DNA of 64,000 bases, from assembly GCA_009746045.1 (NCBI GenBank), contig RPFO01000579.1, positions 62,001-126,000 of the forward strand, written 5' to 3'. The stretch comes from Mesostigma viride (lineage: Eukaryota > Streptophyta > Mesostigmatophyceae > Mesostigmatales > Mesostigmataceae). Shown in pieces: positions 1 to 10,714 of this stretch. The position numbers were made by a program, and so were the translations under genes. Under the pieces are notes generated by a model. That model was not told the origin of the DNA and made no database searches. It worked only from the letters and a program-made list of their open reading frames with translations. How positions within the stretch are numbered: position 1 is the stretch's first letter; every line of letters starts with the position of its first letter.

Positions 1-1
1 T

Positions 2-2536
2 CCCGGGGGTGGCAGTTACGGCGGCAGGAGCGGGAGTGCCCTCGGTTCCATCGATGCCATCAACTTCAGTACGGTGACGGCAGTTAGCACTGGTATTTTA
101 TCCAGTATTCCGGGTCGCCACAGCGGTGGTGGCAACAACACCATCGAGGCCGCCGCCTCGTTGTCAAGGGGGGGGCTTGCAGTGGCGTTGCCGTCACGGG
201 GTGGCCACGCGGGGCGTGACGGCGGCAGCATCGGCGACGCCTCGTTCTCGTCCTCAAGAGGTGGGCGCAAGCGGGCGCTGCGGCAAGCGCTCGCGCTGGT
301 AGGGGACATGGCGGCGCGGGGTATCGTGCCGACGACAGTCACGGTGAACCTCGTGCTGGCGACCGCGTTGTACGCGCACGATCTGCGGGTGATGCTGGCG
401 CTGTACGATGGCATGCGGGGCGGGAGCATGCTGCCGATGCCGGAGAGAAACAGCGCGTGGGGGGGGGGTGTTCCGCAAGCGAGGGACGGTGTGCGGGAAA
501 ACAGCGTGCGGGGAAAGAGCGGCGACGGGGGGAAGTCAAATAATGGCACTGCGGATGTGGCAGCATGGGAGGGATGGTCAGGTCAATATATCCCACATGA
601 TGGGACGAGAGGGGTCGCACATAGTAGCACACCACACGCACATAGTGACCACCATACTGGGCCTCGGGCCTGGGGGGCCATCCGGCCCGACTTGGACACC
701 TTTGGTCTGGTGGCAAAGGGGCTGGCTCGGTCGTTCACGTTCGGGCATACCGACGCGGGAGCTGGGGGTGGTGGGGGTGGGTTTGGGGCTGGGGGTGGGT
801 TTCATGATGGCCATGATGGTGGTGGCTGGTTTGGGCCCGCCGCCCTTCGAGCCATGCCGGCCACAGCCGGGGATGTGGGGCACGATGTAACTACCATTTC
901 TACTGGCGAGCGGCATGATGGCCAGCCACAGCCAGGCTCGCAGTCAAAGCCACAGCCACAGCTGAGTTGGTTGGAGGCGGCTCTGGCGAACCAGCTGCGC
1001 CAGGAGTCGATCGATGTGCTGGCAGAGGCGGAGCGGCTGCTGGTGGACGTACGGGCCTCGTACGGGCAGGATTTCCGCCCGTGCCCGTCGCTCTGGCTGT
1101 CATTCATGCGCTTGTTTGCGCGCCATGGGATGGTCAATCGCGTGCTCTCGCTCTGGAGGGAGGTGAACGCCGATGCCTGCACGGGTCGTGGGAGAAACGG
1201 GGAGGCAGGCGACGATGGGGCCACTTCCCCGGTGGCCATCACAACTCATGGGAGAGGAAGGGAGTCGTCGCTGGACGGTGAAATGGGTACCCTGGTGGAC
1301 AATGGAATGGGCTCCCCGGTGGCCATTCTACCGCTGTCCCCGCTGGCCGCAATCCATGGGGAGAAAGGGGGGGCGGCAGAGGCTGGCTGGGAGGTCGGGG
1401 GAGGGAAAGGGGAGGGGAGGGGAAGGGGGATACCAGCAGCTGTGGCTGGTGTCGGGTCATCCTGTGAGCCTGGACATGGGAAAAATGGGATGGGTGGGAA
1501 CGGAGACCGAGGGGGATGGGAATCTTGGAGGGAACGGAGGCATGGGGAGGATGGGGAGGGGAACGAGGGGTCGAGGGAACCAGGCAAGGGCGCTGGGTCG
1601 TGGCTGATGGCGCAGCTGATCTCGCCCGCCCACCGCGCTGGCGTGCGCATTGAGCTGGCAGATCGGTGGAAGATGCTGGGCGCAGTCATGCTGGCCTACG
1701 GCACAAGGGGTGACCTCGACGCCGCGTTCCGGGTGTTCCGGGACGCCTTCCCGGAGGGGCTGCGAGCCCGGCTGGATGCGATCGAAGCGACGACGTCGTC
1801 GATGTCGCATGCGATGGAGGCTTGGTCATCGACTCGTCCTGGGGACACAACGCCATCGATGCCCCACGCTGGAGATCCCAAGCATTTGGATACTAGTGAT
1901 CACTTGCGCTCGTCACCATCGCCTTGTGCTGGGGGCACCCAGGCCATGTCTCCCATGCCGGGGGCTGGTGGGAGCGGTGACTCCAGTGGCCCCGCGCCTG
2001 TGGATGTCTCAACACTGCAGCATAGCTTTCCCGTGCAGGGCAAGTCGCCCCATGCCTTACTGAGTCCCGCCCCATCCGGACATGAAGGCCCTGGCAGGAA
2101 CCCCGATCCCAGGCCGAATCATGCTCAGGACGCCAGGCCTCGGGAAGTTGTGCATAGTGGGCCCCGAGATGTGGGGCTGAGATTAGGGCTTGGGGACATG
2201 GGGCGGGATGGGCCTCCCGATCCCCGGCGTGCGTTCCTTTCAGACATGTGGCAGGTCTATGTGACCACGCTTCTGGGCATGTGCCTGCGACACGAGCGCG
2301 TCGCTAGGGGGACGTATTTGCTGCTGGAGATGCAGCGGGCCGGGCTGACCCCCAACCGTGTCATGTTGCGTGTGCTGGCAGCGGCCACTGCCACCACGCC
2401 GGGTTTGAGGAAGCACGTGCTCGACGAGGTGCGGCGGCTGGCGCGGCACGCGCGGTATGACCCCCCGCGGGACGTGTGGCGTGTTCTCCAGGGGCGATGG
2501 GTGGATGAGGCGGGGGGAAGGGGCAGGGGTGGATGA
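2..2536 (+). CDS. PPR-like protein, C-terminal part (5' end outside window)
   Basis: The frame is open from the window edge and stops at 2534-2536; no ATG start is visible, so the N-terminus lies upstream. Helical pairs typical of pentatricopeptide repeats are seen: one at about 270-420 (ending LYDGMR), one at about 690-740, one at about 1075-1165 (SLWREV), one at about 1670-1755 (AYGTRGDLDAAFRVFRDAF) and one at about 2245-2390 (LLLEMQRAGLTPNRVMLRVL). They are separated by long Gly/Ser/Pro/His-rich linkers of low complexity, as often seen in algal proteins. PPR proteins bind organellar RNA and act in processing, stability or translation in plastids or mitochondria; the target cannot be told here. 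PPR or the related OPR/TPR class is inferred from repeat spacing, not from a profile search. No intron is needed in the visible part. Confidence 0.6.
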   Translation, partial: PGGGSYGGRSGSALGSIDAINFSTVTAVSTGILSSIPGRHSGGGNNTIEAAASLSRGGLAVALPSRGGHAGRDGGSIGDASFSSSRGGRKRALRQALALVGDMAARGIVPTTVTVNLVLATALYAHDLRVMLALYDGMRGGSMLPMPERNSAWGGGVPQARDGVRENSVRGKSGDGGKSNNGTADVAAWEGWSGQYIPHDGTRGVAHSSTPHAHSDHHTGPRAWGAIRPDLDTFGLVAKGLARSFTFGHTDAGAGGGGGGFGAGGGFHDGHDGGGWFGPAALRAMPATAGDVGHDVTTISTGERHDGQPQPGSQSKPQPQLSWLEAALANQLRQESIDVLAEAERLLVDVRASYGQDFRPCPSLWLSFMRLFARHGMVNRVLSLWREVNADACTGRGRNGEAGDDGATSPVAITTHGRGRESSLDGEMGTLVDNGMGSPVAILPLSPLAAIHGEKGGAAEAGWEVGGGKGEGRGRGIPAAVAGVGSSCEPGHGKNGMGGNGDRGGWESWRERRHGEDGEGNEGSREPGKGAGSWLMAQLISPAHRAGVRIELADRWKMLGAVMLAYGTRGDLDAAFRVFRDAFPEGLRARLDAIEATTSSMSHAMEAWSSTRPGDTTPSMPHAGDPKHLDTSDHLRSSPSPCAGGTQAMSPMPGAGGSGDSSGPAPVDVSTLQHSFPVQGKSPHALLSPAPSGHEGPGRNPDPRPNHAQDARPREVVHSGPRDVGLRLGLGDMGRDGPPDPRRAFLSDMWQVYVTTLLGMCLRHERVARGTYLLLEMQRAGLTPNRVMLRVLAAATATTPGLRKHVLDEVRRLARHARYDPPRDVWRVLQGRWVDEAGGRGRGG

Positions 2537-2932
2537 GGGTGGCAACCAGTGGTCGAATACTTTCATTTTGTCCGTACCTCATTTGGTTTAATATTTTCTG
2601 CCTGCCTCGACGATACCTCGTTTGTGAAAGCTCTTCTTGCAAAAGAAGCCATCTGTTCTGGTTGAGGAATGTGTTAACATTCCGATTTAGCAGGCTCACT
2701 TGTACTATTCTAGGAAAGTACCGAATCCACGGGCATAGCATGCAAGGGGAAGGGGCCACTGTGTTGCATGTTACCAAGGTTCAGGAACTTCGTAACACTT
2801 ATGCCCCATGCGTGCAAATCTACCAGAATTGCTGTGAAATATATGATAAGATACACAGACATTTTTCGTCACAAGCTTTCAGAGTAGGTGGGAGGCATTA
2901 ATTGATACAGTATGTATTAATTGATACAGTAT

Positions 2933-3049
2933 ATATCAAGGAGACAGCCAGTACAGTATATACCAGTACAGTATATATGGCGGATCGAGCTACCATGCAT
3001 GGTCCGGATTCTCCGGATTTCTGGCCTGCGCTGGTTGTCTCCTTGATAT
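2933..3049. repeat. Inverted-repeat copy of dispersed repeat R1
   Basis: The left arm at 2933-2950 (ATATCAAGGAGACAGCCA) is the near-perfect reverse complement of 3032-3049. The minus-strand half, 2984-3049, matches other copies at 10081-10190, 12333-12440, 49265-49300 and 49958-49990, all sharing GGAGACAACCAGYGCA followed by RGCCAGAAATC. It is a small interspersed repeat, probably a fold-back MITE-like element. Confidence 0.6.
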
Positions 3050-3280
3050 TTGACGGAACTGCATGCATGCGAGGCACGAGCCTGACGTAGCGCGCCTTTA
3101 TCGTGGTACATAAATAGCGGCCGATGCCTCAATCGCCTGCCATGCAGACGCAGAGCTAGGAATTCAAGCGCGCCTTCCGTTTCCTCTCTGACATGCAGCT
3201 ACTAGCTCCTGTCCTTACATGACGTTTGTCAAACAACATGCATCTGGACAGGAGCGTCGATCTCATGCTTGATGTTTTTA

Positions 3281-3298
3281 TTAGGGTTTAGGGTTTAG
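3281..3298 (+). repeat. Interstitial plant-type telomeric repeats (TTTAGGG)
   Basis: About two and a half copies of TTTAGGG are present. The reverse complement contains AAACCCTAA, the plant telo-box known from promoters of translation genes, but here it lies downstream of bL35, so no regulatory role is claimed. Confidence 0.6.
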
Positions 3299-4049
3299 TT
3301 GTAGATGCAACTATAACAGCCGGGTCCTTACAAAGACGCGGGTATGTGAACTATGAAATTGTTTTATTATTGATTGACTTGTCTAGGCGCATACTGTGAC
3401 CATGCTGCGCGTTCAGCTGCATTTTATCTATGCAAGCTGCCAGCTCATAACAGCAGGATTTTTTCACCTAGGACAAATTTGTTGGCCAGATGGCACTCAT
3501 CCACCATTGCCCCTACATGCCAGGTTCCACACCATTGCCCCTCAGGCATTCCCCAGCAAAGCACCACCAAAGATGGCGCTGCCGGTGTGACCTGTAAGCC
3601 TTCAGGCACCCCCTGCTAGTTTCCACGCATGGTACCCCATGACCGAGGCATCAACCTGACGCATCACTTGCACAAAAATGGAATGGCCAGCATACCCATT
3701 CATTCCCTCCAGCCACTGCATGTGATTTGGACCTACCATCCTGCGCAGTTTCAGCTGGGGCAAAGATTCACAGATCCAATAATCGTCTCTTGCAAACATC
3801 CGCCTCTGCCCTGAACCACCCGTCCAGCGATAAATTAAAAGGCAAGTATAAAAAGGCCTACCACCCGAGTGTTCAAAGGCATCTGTGCAATGGCCAACAC
3901 CACTTGGTGCTTCCAATGAGAAGAAATGGCTAGTCGCCCTTGACCCTTCCTGGGGCATGCAGGAATTCGATGCATTGAAATGTAGAAAAGCGTTCGGTAG
4001 AGGCCGCTTCATTCTTCTTCAACGATCCTCTCATGCTACTTCATGCCCT

Positions 4050-5908
4050 TTAACGCTTCTTGAAGTTGGGCAGCTCCTTGCGGATGGCACGGGCGTCGCC
4101 TCCCGTGACCTCCGCCTGCGGTTAACCAACATTAGGTAACAAAGAATCAAACAATTAAGCATGAGATAACCGGAAATAGATTGCGAGGATACTACACACC
4201 TCTAGCCCACTGTCATAAATGCGTCTGTGACCAGTTAAAACATGACATTTACTTTCACATGTAGGACCATAACCAAAAAAAGAAAAAGAAAAATAAGAAA
4301 AGGGACGCAATGTACACATTCCTGACAAAATAAAGATGGCTCCAATAACAAATCTGACAAAACTTTACCATGGGGAAATGTTGAGTTCAACCGAAACCAA
4401 AAAAGGGGGGGGGAAGTGCCATTGGGGAAGCACACGACTGCAACTAGTCAACAAGCAAAATTAGAACTAAGATTGACATTGATGGAAGAAAGGTAATAGA
4501 CAGCAGGATTTACAAGAGCATAATGAAATTAGCAAAACCAACTCTTCAGGCAGCACCCCCTGATTTTCAAGCACCCCTGACGCTGTTGGCGTGATGTGAA
4601 AATGGCGCTGCTGCAAGCTAGGGACACTCCACATAGCTGGCATCCCATGACTTCAGGCTAGCGACTTGGTGAAAGCCACAAAAAAAAGATAGCTTTTGCA
4701 TACAATGGGCAGCAGAGGCATAAGTCGAAAAGTGTGCCGTTATCCCACGGCCACAGAAAAGCGTAAGGGCAGGTTTCACCCATTCAAAAGGCTCTCGTTG
4801 AACTGTCTTTAAACCAATGCTGGACCAAAATGGAAACCTGGAGGCCATGCATGCTGGCCATACATCACAGCAAAAGGCAGCCTACCAGGCAAACAAACAG
4901 AATTCGCAACAAATCAGACTCTTAACTCTGCTTTCAACTAGAAGGTATTAGTTCACTCCTAAATAGACAGAAAAGCTTTGCCTGTCAAACAAAATGTGGC
5001 CTAAAGCCAACATCCTTGTAATTCAAGCAGACAGAAATCCGACGGCATTATGATTAATTATTAAGGTAACATCTGCATGATGGGTAAGGCAACACAAATA
5101 TACTTGGATATTATACACCGAAACAGGTACACCATACAGATCGAACTGCCAGAAGCAGTCAGTAAGTGGAAGTTGCCTCAGCTGCCACTATGACATCACC
5201 GCATAATTGTAACTCCACGTCATATGACCTATTTATATGGCTCAAATGACGGTTTATAGCAGGATTACGAGGCAAAATGTAGATAGCCTGGTTTTTGACC
5301 ATACTGACCTCCTTGCTCATGATCAGCTTCTTGTTGCCGTTCTTCTTGCGCAGAAGATGAGCCTTTCCAGCCTTGCGGCGAATAATCTTGCCGCTAGCGG
5401 TGATTTTAAACCTCTTGGCGGCGGCCTGCTCAAAGTAATGCGAGACGGCATACACGGTAGACATAACAACGTTTAATGGCATTCCATGGCCCAGCACATG
5501 AGATTATGTAGATATTCTGCAGTACCTGATTGCGCATGAAGGTAGAAGGCATAAACGCCTCCAGTACAGCACCAAAATTCGTCATTATTGCCAACTGGTG
5601 AGCTAATTCTGCGGGAACAGGCGTATGCCGAGCTAGTTCAGACTAACCTTGCGGGTTTTAAGCTTCTGACCAGCAGCTACAACAACCGGCATGGTAGATT
5701 GGGAGCTCTTTGGCGCCGGAGCCAAGGTCAGGGTTTGCAGGCGGGACACAAGCGAGGAGGCCGCAAACCCGACGGATTGGGAGCGAGCAACGAAGGCGCT
5801 GCCCGCCTTGGATCCAACCGAGGCAGCAGCAGCCTTCTTGGCTACGGATTGAGAAGGCCGGGCCAGCGCGGCAAAGGCCGGAGCAGGAGCAACCGCGAAT
5901 GTCGCCAT
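4050..5908 (-). CDS. Plastid ribosomal protein bL35c, nucleus-encoded
   Basis: Three exons on the minus strand: 5908-5648 (87 codons), 5425-5309 (39 codons) and 4115-4050 (21 codons plus stop), all phase 0 with GT-AG borders, giving 147 aa. bL35 is a small basic protein of the large subunit of bacterial-type ribosomes. Residues 1-75 are rich in Ala, Ser and Val with few acidic residues, like a chloroplast transit peptide. The mature part reads KLKTRK, then AAAKRFKITASGKIIRRKAG, then KAHLLRKKNGNKK, the hallmark bL35 core. The last exon supplies the usual C-terminal end, AEVTGGDARAIRKELPNFKK. The ATG context (AATAATGGCG) supports the start. The plastid location is inferred from the transit-like leader; a mitochondrial bL35 is the alternative. 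It is divergent from the S4-domain gene at 6812, leaving a 0.9-kb shared upstream region. The gene is compact apart from its 1.2-kb second intron. Confidence 0.92.
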
Positions 5909-6811
5909 TATTATGGTGGCCTAAAAACACGATGCTAATGCAAAACCTAATCCGATGCAGGCCACAAAGGCGGTACTGTTCGCGTTACCTCAAAAAACCA
6001 TTGCTTCTTCCACAGCGGCTAGCCGGCTAGGGTGCGCCGCGCCGTCATGCATTGGTAGTTTGGTACCCCCGAAGTAGGCATGTCAGGGCTGCTAGAATTA
6101 TGTGATTACCGCCCCTCGCGCCGAATTCATGCAGCCACGTGACTCATGTGCGCAAGGGGACTGTGTCCGCATGCCACGTGGTCCATCCGTAGTATGTTAT
6201 CCTGGTGTTGTTGTTGTTGTTACCCACGCCGCACATGGGCAGCAGAGATTTGGAAAAATTTATCCTGGTGTAAGTTTTTACTAGCTGTACCTATTTGGAT
6301 AGTTTTGGCAGTTCGCAAAGGGAGACGAGCTGCTTTCCTGAGGACCGGCTGAGTTGACTACGCCACGTAGCTTTAGCTACGCCAAAGTGGAACACATAAT
6401 TGACGGCCAACAAAAAAACAACACCCATTTCACCGGAAATTGACAGCCAACATCGCTTTCAGCTGGAGCCCTGTTACGCATGCAGGGAAAGCCATAGCTT
6501 GGCATTGCAATATTGGCCTTCCGGTTGATTGCAATTGCTGTTGTAAACACTGTTGTAAACAGGGAGATGGAGATGTATTGTAAAATAAAGCCTATTTTGC
6601 CTGTTTTCGATCCATGTAAGCAACAGTGGGCACTGCTCCAGAGCAGCCCACAAAGCCCGCGAGGTGGGCAGGCATTGATTGCATGACCTTCTAATGCAAC
6701 CAAACTTCCAACATCCCGGCGCTTAGCGAGAGTGCTTGGATTGCTCGTGGGGATCGAACACCGCGTCAGCTGCGAAAATCAAGAGGAATAGTGATGCAAG
6801 CTTAAGCCATA
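5909..6811. other. Divergent upstream region of bL35c and the S4-domain gene
   Basis: No gene seen. It must hold both promoters, but no core element stands out. Part of it (about 6205-6441) resembles DNA at 63352-63560: both have a GTTGTTGTTG run followed by CCGCACATGRGCAGCAGAG, and a copy of TTCCGGTGAAATGGGTGTT, here on the minus strand. This suggests a dispersed repeat inside the intergenic region. Confidence 0.5.
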
Positions 6812-8266
6812 ATGTTAGTAGCTCCAGTGCCCCTCCGTTTCACTGGTCTAGGATTCTTTAACGACCGAGTCAGTCAAGGGCGGCCACACATCTCATGGGG
6901 AAAGGGCAAAGGATTTAGATGCCGGGTTCCATGCATTGCGTCTATTGATGATGATTTGATAAGAGGCGTACACCCGGAAAACAAAATTGAAGTCGCGCGG
7001 GTGCTTGACAAGACCATCCGTGCGGCTAGTCGTTGGGGTATCGAACACACGGACTTCCTAACCCCACCTGTCGTCGCCGACGCAAAGATGTGTATACGGC
7101 GACTTGCTGGTGTAAGATGCGTGGTGTCAGGTAATTATCTGTAAGGTTTACCTTGACGTGCTTAACCGTGCACCCGACTATTTGCTCTCTAACTACGAGT
7201 GTACCAGTACATGCTAGAGCGTTACATCGAACGTACGCCGAACATCATACATATGTGTCGTGGTTTTGTGTGTGAGGCGTACAGGTGGCTACGAGCATGC
7301 AGAGCGATGCAGACTATCCGTTGGCGACGCCGACAATTTCCTGGAAGACTATGTCGATGGCATCGGGGTCCCTGAAGCGGTCTGCCTCCTGAACATTGAG
7401 GGCAAGTTCAGCTTTGATGCCGCCAGTCACCGCGACTTCCTGGGCGCTATTCTCGGCCTTGGGCTCAAGCGCGCCAAAATTGGTACGTGCTTTTGCTGAC
7501 ACTAAGGGGGCCTGCTGAAAATTTCCCTTTGAAAATTCCATGTCTGCAAATGCAAGCAGCAACAAGGGTGCTTGCAGGGTGCTTGCAGGGTGCTTGCATA
7601 ACACAAGGAGTGGAGTGCGTAAGTACTTACCAACTTCTCTATCCTAGCCCTCTGCCGGTATGGTCCCATCTATTTTGTCAGTGCTCCGGAATCTGGCTGA
7701 CAGGAGATGCTGGAACGCTGTAGGTAGATGATGGGTTCAAGGAATGGTGAGCTGTCCGTCCCTGTGCCACAGGGGGACTGTTGCTTTTTTCAGAAACAAT
7801 CATTTCATTATCTTGAGTCTCCTTGGAAATTTCAGAGGTCACCATCGCCTATGGCGGCCAGCTTTGTGGAAGACAGGAATTTCGCGAGCGGCCTTTTGCG
7901 AGCGGTCGTGGAAGTGTACCGCAGTCTTCCGCAGCGGTTGCTATTTATGGTACATTCCCAGCAAGTGCGTTGAAGAGCCTGCCGTCTGTGTAAAGGAATG
8001 TAAGGTTGGAAATGATAGTGGGAACGTAGGCAGGGAGATGGATACACGGACCGGATGAATGGGCGTGAGCGCATCTGCGCTAATGCGTAGGCCTCTGACA
8101 GCGGGCTAGATGGCGAGAAACGCGAGGGGCGACAAATTATGTAATTTAAATATTTTTTTCCCCTTGCTACTGTTTTGGTAAAAGGACCTAGCCCTGTCAC
8201 TTTACACTCACTGCCCCAATGGTTTTTCTTGCCCCATGCATGGCAGCTGGCGGAGTAACACTGACT

Positions 8267-8297
<31 letters not shown>

Positions 8298-10714
8298 CCT
8301 GAGCATAGTAGCACTCTATACTGCTCTTGACAGTGTTTCTGCTAACGGACCGAATCCGGACATTGTGTTCGATTGTCCGGACGCCGCCAGGCCGTCCGGA
8401 CGCACTTGTCCGGAGCCCGCGCGGCCGTCCGGACGTCGTCCGGTTGGTGTCCGGTGGCCCCCCCGCCCGGCTACGCTTGTTCAGCAGGCTGCCCAGCCTG
8501 GGCCGCTGACTGCCACAGCACTAGGTTCCACTCGTACTAGTGCTCGTACTGCAGGATTCCATGTCAGCCGCTTCATACCTTCAGCACTTTCACATGAATT
8601 GGTGGATACTCGGTACGAAATAAATATTCTGACTCTCTGAATCCGTAAACACACTTGTCGTATTGGTAGCGCAGTCTGATTTAACGAAAGGCCTGCAAGC
8701 TACGTGCAGAAAACGAAGACGAAAGCCAGCCACGGCGGCAGCTACCGGGCTACGTAGCTGCATTTTGCTTTTGAATGTTTAGTGAGTAGTGTGCGTGAAG
8801 TGTTTCAGGTAATGAGCAGTAAAAAGAGAAAGGTGTCTATTCCGACAGGATTTAGGCTCAGGAATTTTTTCACACCAGGGGGAGGTACTTTAGAACTGGG
8901 CACAGCAGGTAACGGCAGGCCGCCGAAACCCGGAGTAGTGGATGATGACGGAAAAGATAGCAGCGAGCTAAACGCTGGCGAGCAAGGTGATGTTGAGCGT
9001 GATAGCAACAAGATTTCCAACGGGATTTTGGGTGTCGAGACAGATGAAGATTCAGGAGGAGGCGATGCTGAGGCTGCCGATTCTACCCCTGCTGTGCGTC
9101 CGGCAAGCGGTTCCGACGGTGATGATCTGCGAGCTGGCAACGCTGCAGATGAGGATGGTAACGCGGGGCCGCCAAAGAAGAAGACGAAGGATGCACAGGG
9201 GACAGTGGGCAGTGGAAAAGGCTGCAGCAGTGGCAAAGCAGGGCCTGCAGCGAAGCTGAAAAAGAAAGCTGCTCAGAAGCTTACGATGCACAGCGTCCCA
9301 ACCACTGGGAACCAACACACATCCGCGGCCAATGAGCGAGCCGCCACAGCACCCGCAGCTAGTGGACCCTGATGATGTTTTAAAGATTCAGTAGCAAGTT
9401 TGCTGTTGCCATGTGCTTATTGGCCACAATGTACACTCAGTGGACATTGTCTGTTTATCCAGGCTGAAGCTTTAATGCCTACTTGAGGTTTGGTAGTGTG
9501 GTTATGGGCTGAGAGGTGTCGTCGTGTCGCATGCAAGCTTCAGGCCTTCAGCCACTTAACGCGGTGTAACCAGCTTGTAGCGTGTTTAACTGTTTATCAT
9601 CAAGTGTTAGAGTAGTATACAATAAATTTAATCGTTGTCTCACTTAATAATTGTAATGTAATGGATGGCCCAGTTTTGTGTAAGAGACCAATAAACCCAT
9701 TTACAAGCGTGATAGAATCGCCATAGAGGTTTTTGTTTTGAAAAAAAATATATCGCCGGCGGCTCCCCCCCACCTTAGCAGAAACACTGGCTCTTGACCA
9801 ATTGTTCCTTGTTTGTTTGTTTTTTAATGCATAAGTCCCTACACGTTTTCTTTCCCTGGATGCTATACAATTTCAACGGATGTCCTCGTCCAAGAGGGCC
9901 GCCTGCCTAAGTCCCCATAAACCATTTCTCATGCCCCTCTTGCTTATCTACTTCTCTTCCTTGCATGATTCCACCCACTTTCAGGGGACATCCTGGTCCA
10001 AGAGGACCGCGCTGCCCAAGTTCCCATCAACCATTCCTCCATAAGCTCATTGCTTATATCAATGAGAGTAGGACAACCTTATATCAAAGAGATAACCACT
10101 GCATGCCAGAAATCTGGAAGAAGCCGGACCATGGAAGCTCGAGCGTGCTGTTATCTCATCGGCATTTGTCGAGTCGTTCAGGATGATGGAAATGAATGGA
10201 GGTGGATATGTGTAGCCGTAGCCGTTAGAAATTATGGCTGGCTAACGTTCATCGAGAACTTATATACTTGTATTCCTTGCATGCTATCCACCCACTGTCA
10301 GGAGACATTCTTGTCCAAGAGGACCGCGGCGCCCAAGTCATCGTCGCGCCCGACGTCGCTGCGTTCCTCCAATCCGAGCTCGTCCAGGTGCGTTCGGTGA
10401 AATGCTTCACGACCCAGGTGCCCCTCTCCGAGCTGTGCGCGCTCCCGCCCAAGATCGAGACGGGCAGTACGTCCGAGGCCTCGATGCGACTCGACGTGCT
10501 GGCGTCCGCAGCGTTCCGGATATCCCGCACCCAGATGGTCGAGCGTATCGCCGCCAGGGACGTCCAGGTGAACTGGAAGCGGGCGTCCAAGCCCAGCGTG
10601 GCCTTGGCCACGGGGGACGTCGTCTCGCTCGCGGGGAGCGGCCGCGTGGAGATCGGGGAGGTCACGCTCACAAAAAAGGGGCGCTACCTGGTTGAGTTCA
10701 AACGATTCGTATGA
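6812..10714 (+). CDS. S4 RNA-binding domain protein (YlmH / PSII-S4 family), plastid-type
   Basis: Three exons: 6812-7130, 7285-7482 and 10302-10714, with phases 1 and 1, giving 930 nt and a 309-aa protein. The family is that of cyanobacterial and plant S4-domain proteins related to YlmH (TIGR03069-type, linked to photosystem II by name). After a transit-like leader come the conserved HTDFLTPPV block (around residue 81), GGYEHAERCRLSVG across the first junction, and FDAASHRDFLGAILGLGLKRAKIGD across the second. The C-terminal S4 domain (from about residue 235, SEASMRLDVLASAAFRISRTQ) ends with GEVTLTKKGRYLVEF. An RNA-binding role is expected from the S4 fold; the client RNA is unknown. Intron 2 is 2.8 kb and holds a complete hAT element (8331-9789), an R1 repeat (10081-10190) and two decayed copies of the exon 3 start. 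The start codon at 6812 is the first ATG of the open frame. Confidence 0.9.
8331..9789 (+). mobile_element. Non-autonomous hAT-superfamily DNA transposon (hAT-1) with 8-bp TSD
   Basis: The ends form a perfect 15-bp terminal inverted repeat, CAGTGTTTCTGCTAA at 8331-8345 and its reverse complement at 9775-9789. They are flanked by a perfect 8-bp direct repeat GCTCTTGA at 8323-8330 and 9790-9797. A CAGTG end with an 8-bp target duplication is diagnostic of hAT elements. The left subterminal region (8354-8452) has seven TCCGG motifs, several as the palindrome GTCCGGAC, probably transposase-binding sites. At 1459 bp it is too short for a full transposase and carries only a 186-aa ORF. It sits in an intron of the S4-domain gene, in the sense orientation of its ORF. 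Confidence 0.93.
8812..9372 (+). CDS. Small basic/acidic ORF inside hAT-1, probably a transposase N-terminal remnant
   Basis: ORF of 186 aa from ATG 8812. It begins with a lysine-rich MSSKKRKVSIPTGF and then LRNFFTPGG, followed by an acidic, Gly/Ser-rich linker and a second lysine-rich patch (PPKKKTK, about residues 121-127). No BED zinc finger, RNase H-like catalytic core or hAT dimerisation domain is present. The ORF of the second hAT-like element (37733-38134) has the same plan: a lysine start, a short hydrophobic LDALFKK motif and an acidic linker. The 40 bp upstream of both ATGs are also alike (ATGTTTAG followed by GTAGTGT). I infer the first exon of a deleted hAT transposase; an independent function is possible but unproven. 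The LxxFF motif loosely resembles a PIP box. Confidence 0.55.
   Translation: MSSKKRKVSIPTGFRLRNFFTPGGGTLELGTAGNGRPPKPGVVDDDGKDSSELNAGEQGDVERDSNKISNGILGVETDEDSGGGDAEAADSTPAVRPASGSDGDDLRAGNAADEDGNAGPPKKKTKDAQGTVGSGKGCSSGKAGPAAKLKKKAAQKLTMHSVPTTGNQHTSAANERAATAPAASGP
9857..10060 (+). repeat. Two decayed copies of the S4-gene exon 3 start
   Basis: Units 9857-9957 and 9962-10060 both resemble the true acceptor and exon start at 10280-10335 (ATCCACCCACTGTCAG, then GACATTCTTGTCCAAGAGG). The second unit keeps an AG acceptor and a coding-like stretch (GDILVQEDRAAQV) before losing similarity. The units are also similar to each other beyond the exon-like part. Confidence 0.8.
10081..10190 (+). repeat. 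R1 dispersed repeat, copy 2
   Basis: It is similar over about 110 bp to 12333-12440, from ATATCAAAGAGATAACCACT through GCCGGACCATGGAAGCTC to GAGTCGTTCAGGATGA. Confidence 0.65.

Larger units (their letters stand above)
2537..4049. other. Intergenic region between PPR gene and bL35
   Basis: No coding region recognised. It holds the 3' flank of the PPR gene, a short inverted-repeat element (2933-3049) and a telomere-like run (3281-3298). The short ORFs at 3374-3933 have no recognisable domain. Confidence 0.5.

Noticed and set aside
5588..6030. Plus-strand ORFs opposite bL35 exon 1
   Set aside because: Antisense shadow of the transit-peptide exon.
7832..8314. Minus-strand 160-aa ORF
   Set aside because: Spans intron sequence of the S4 gene and a TA microsatellite; no domain.
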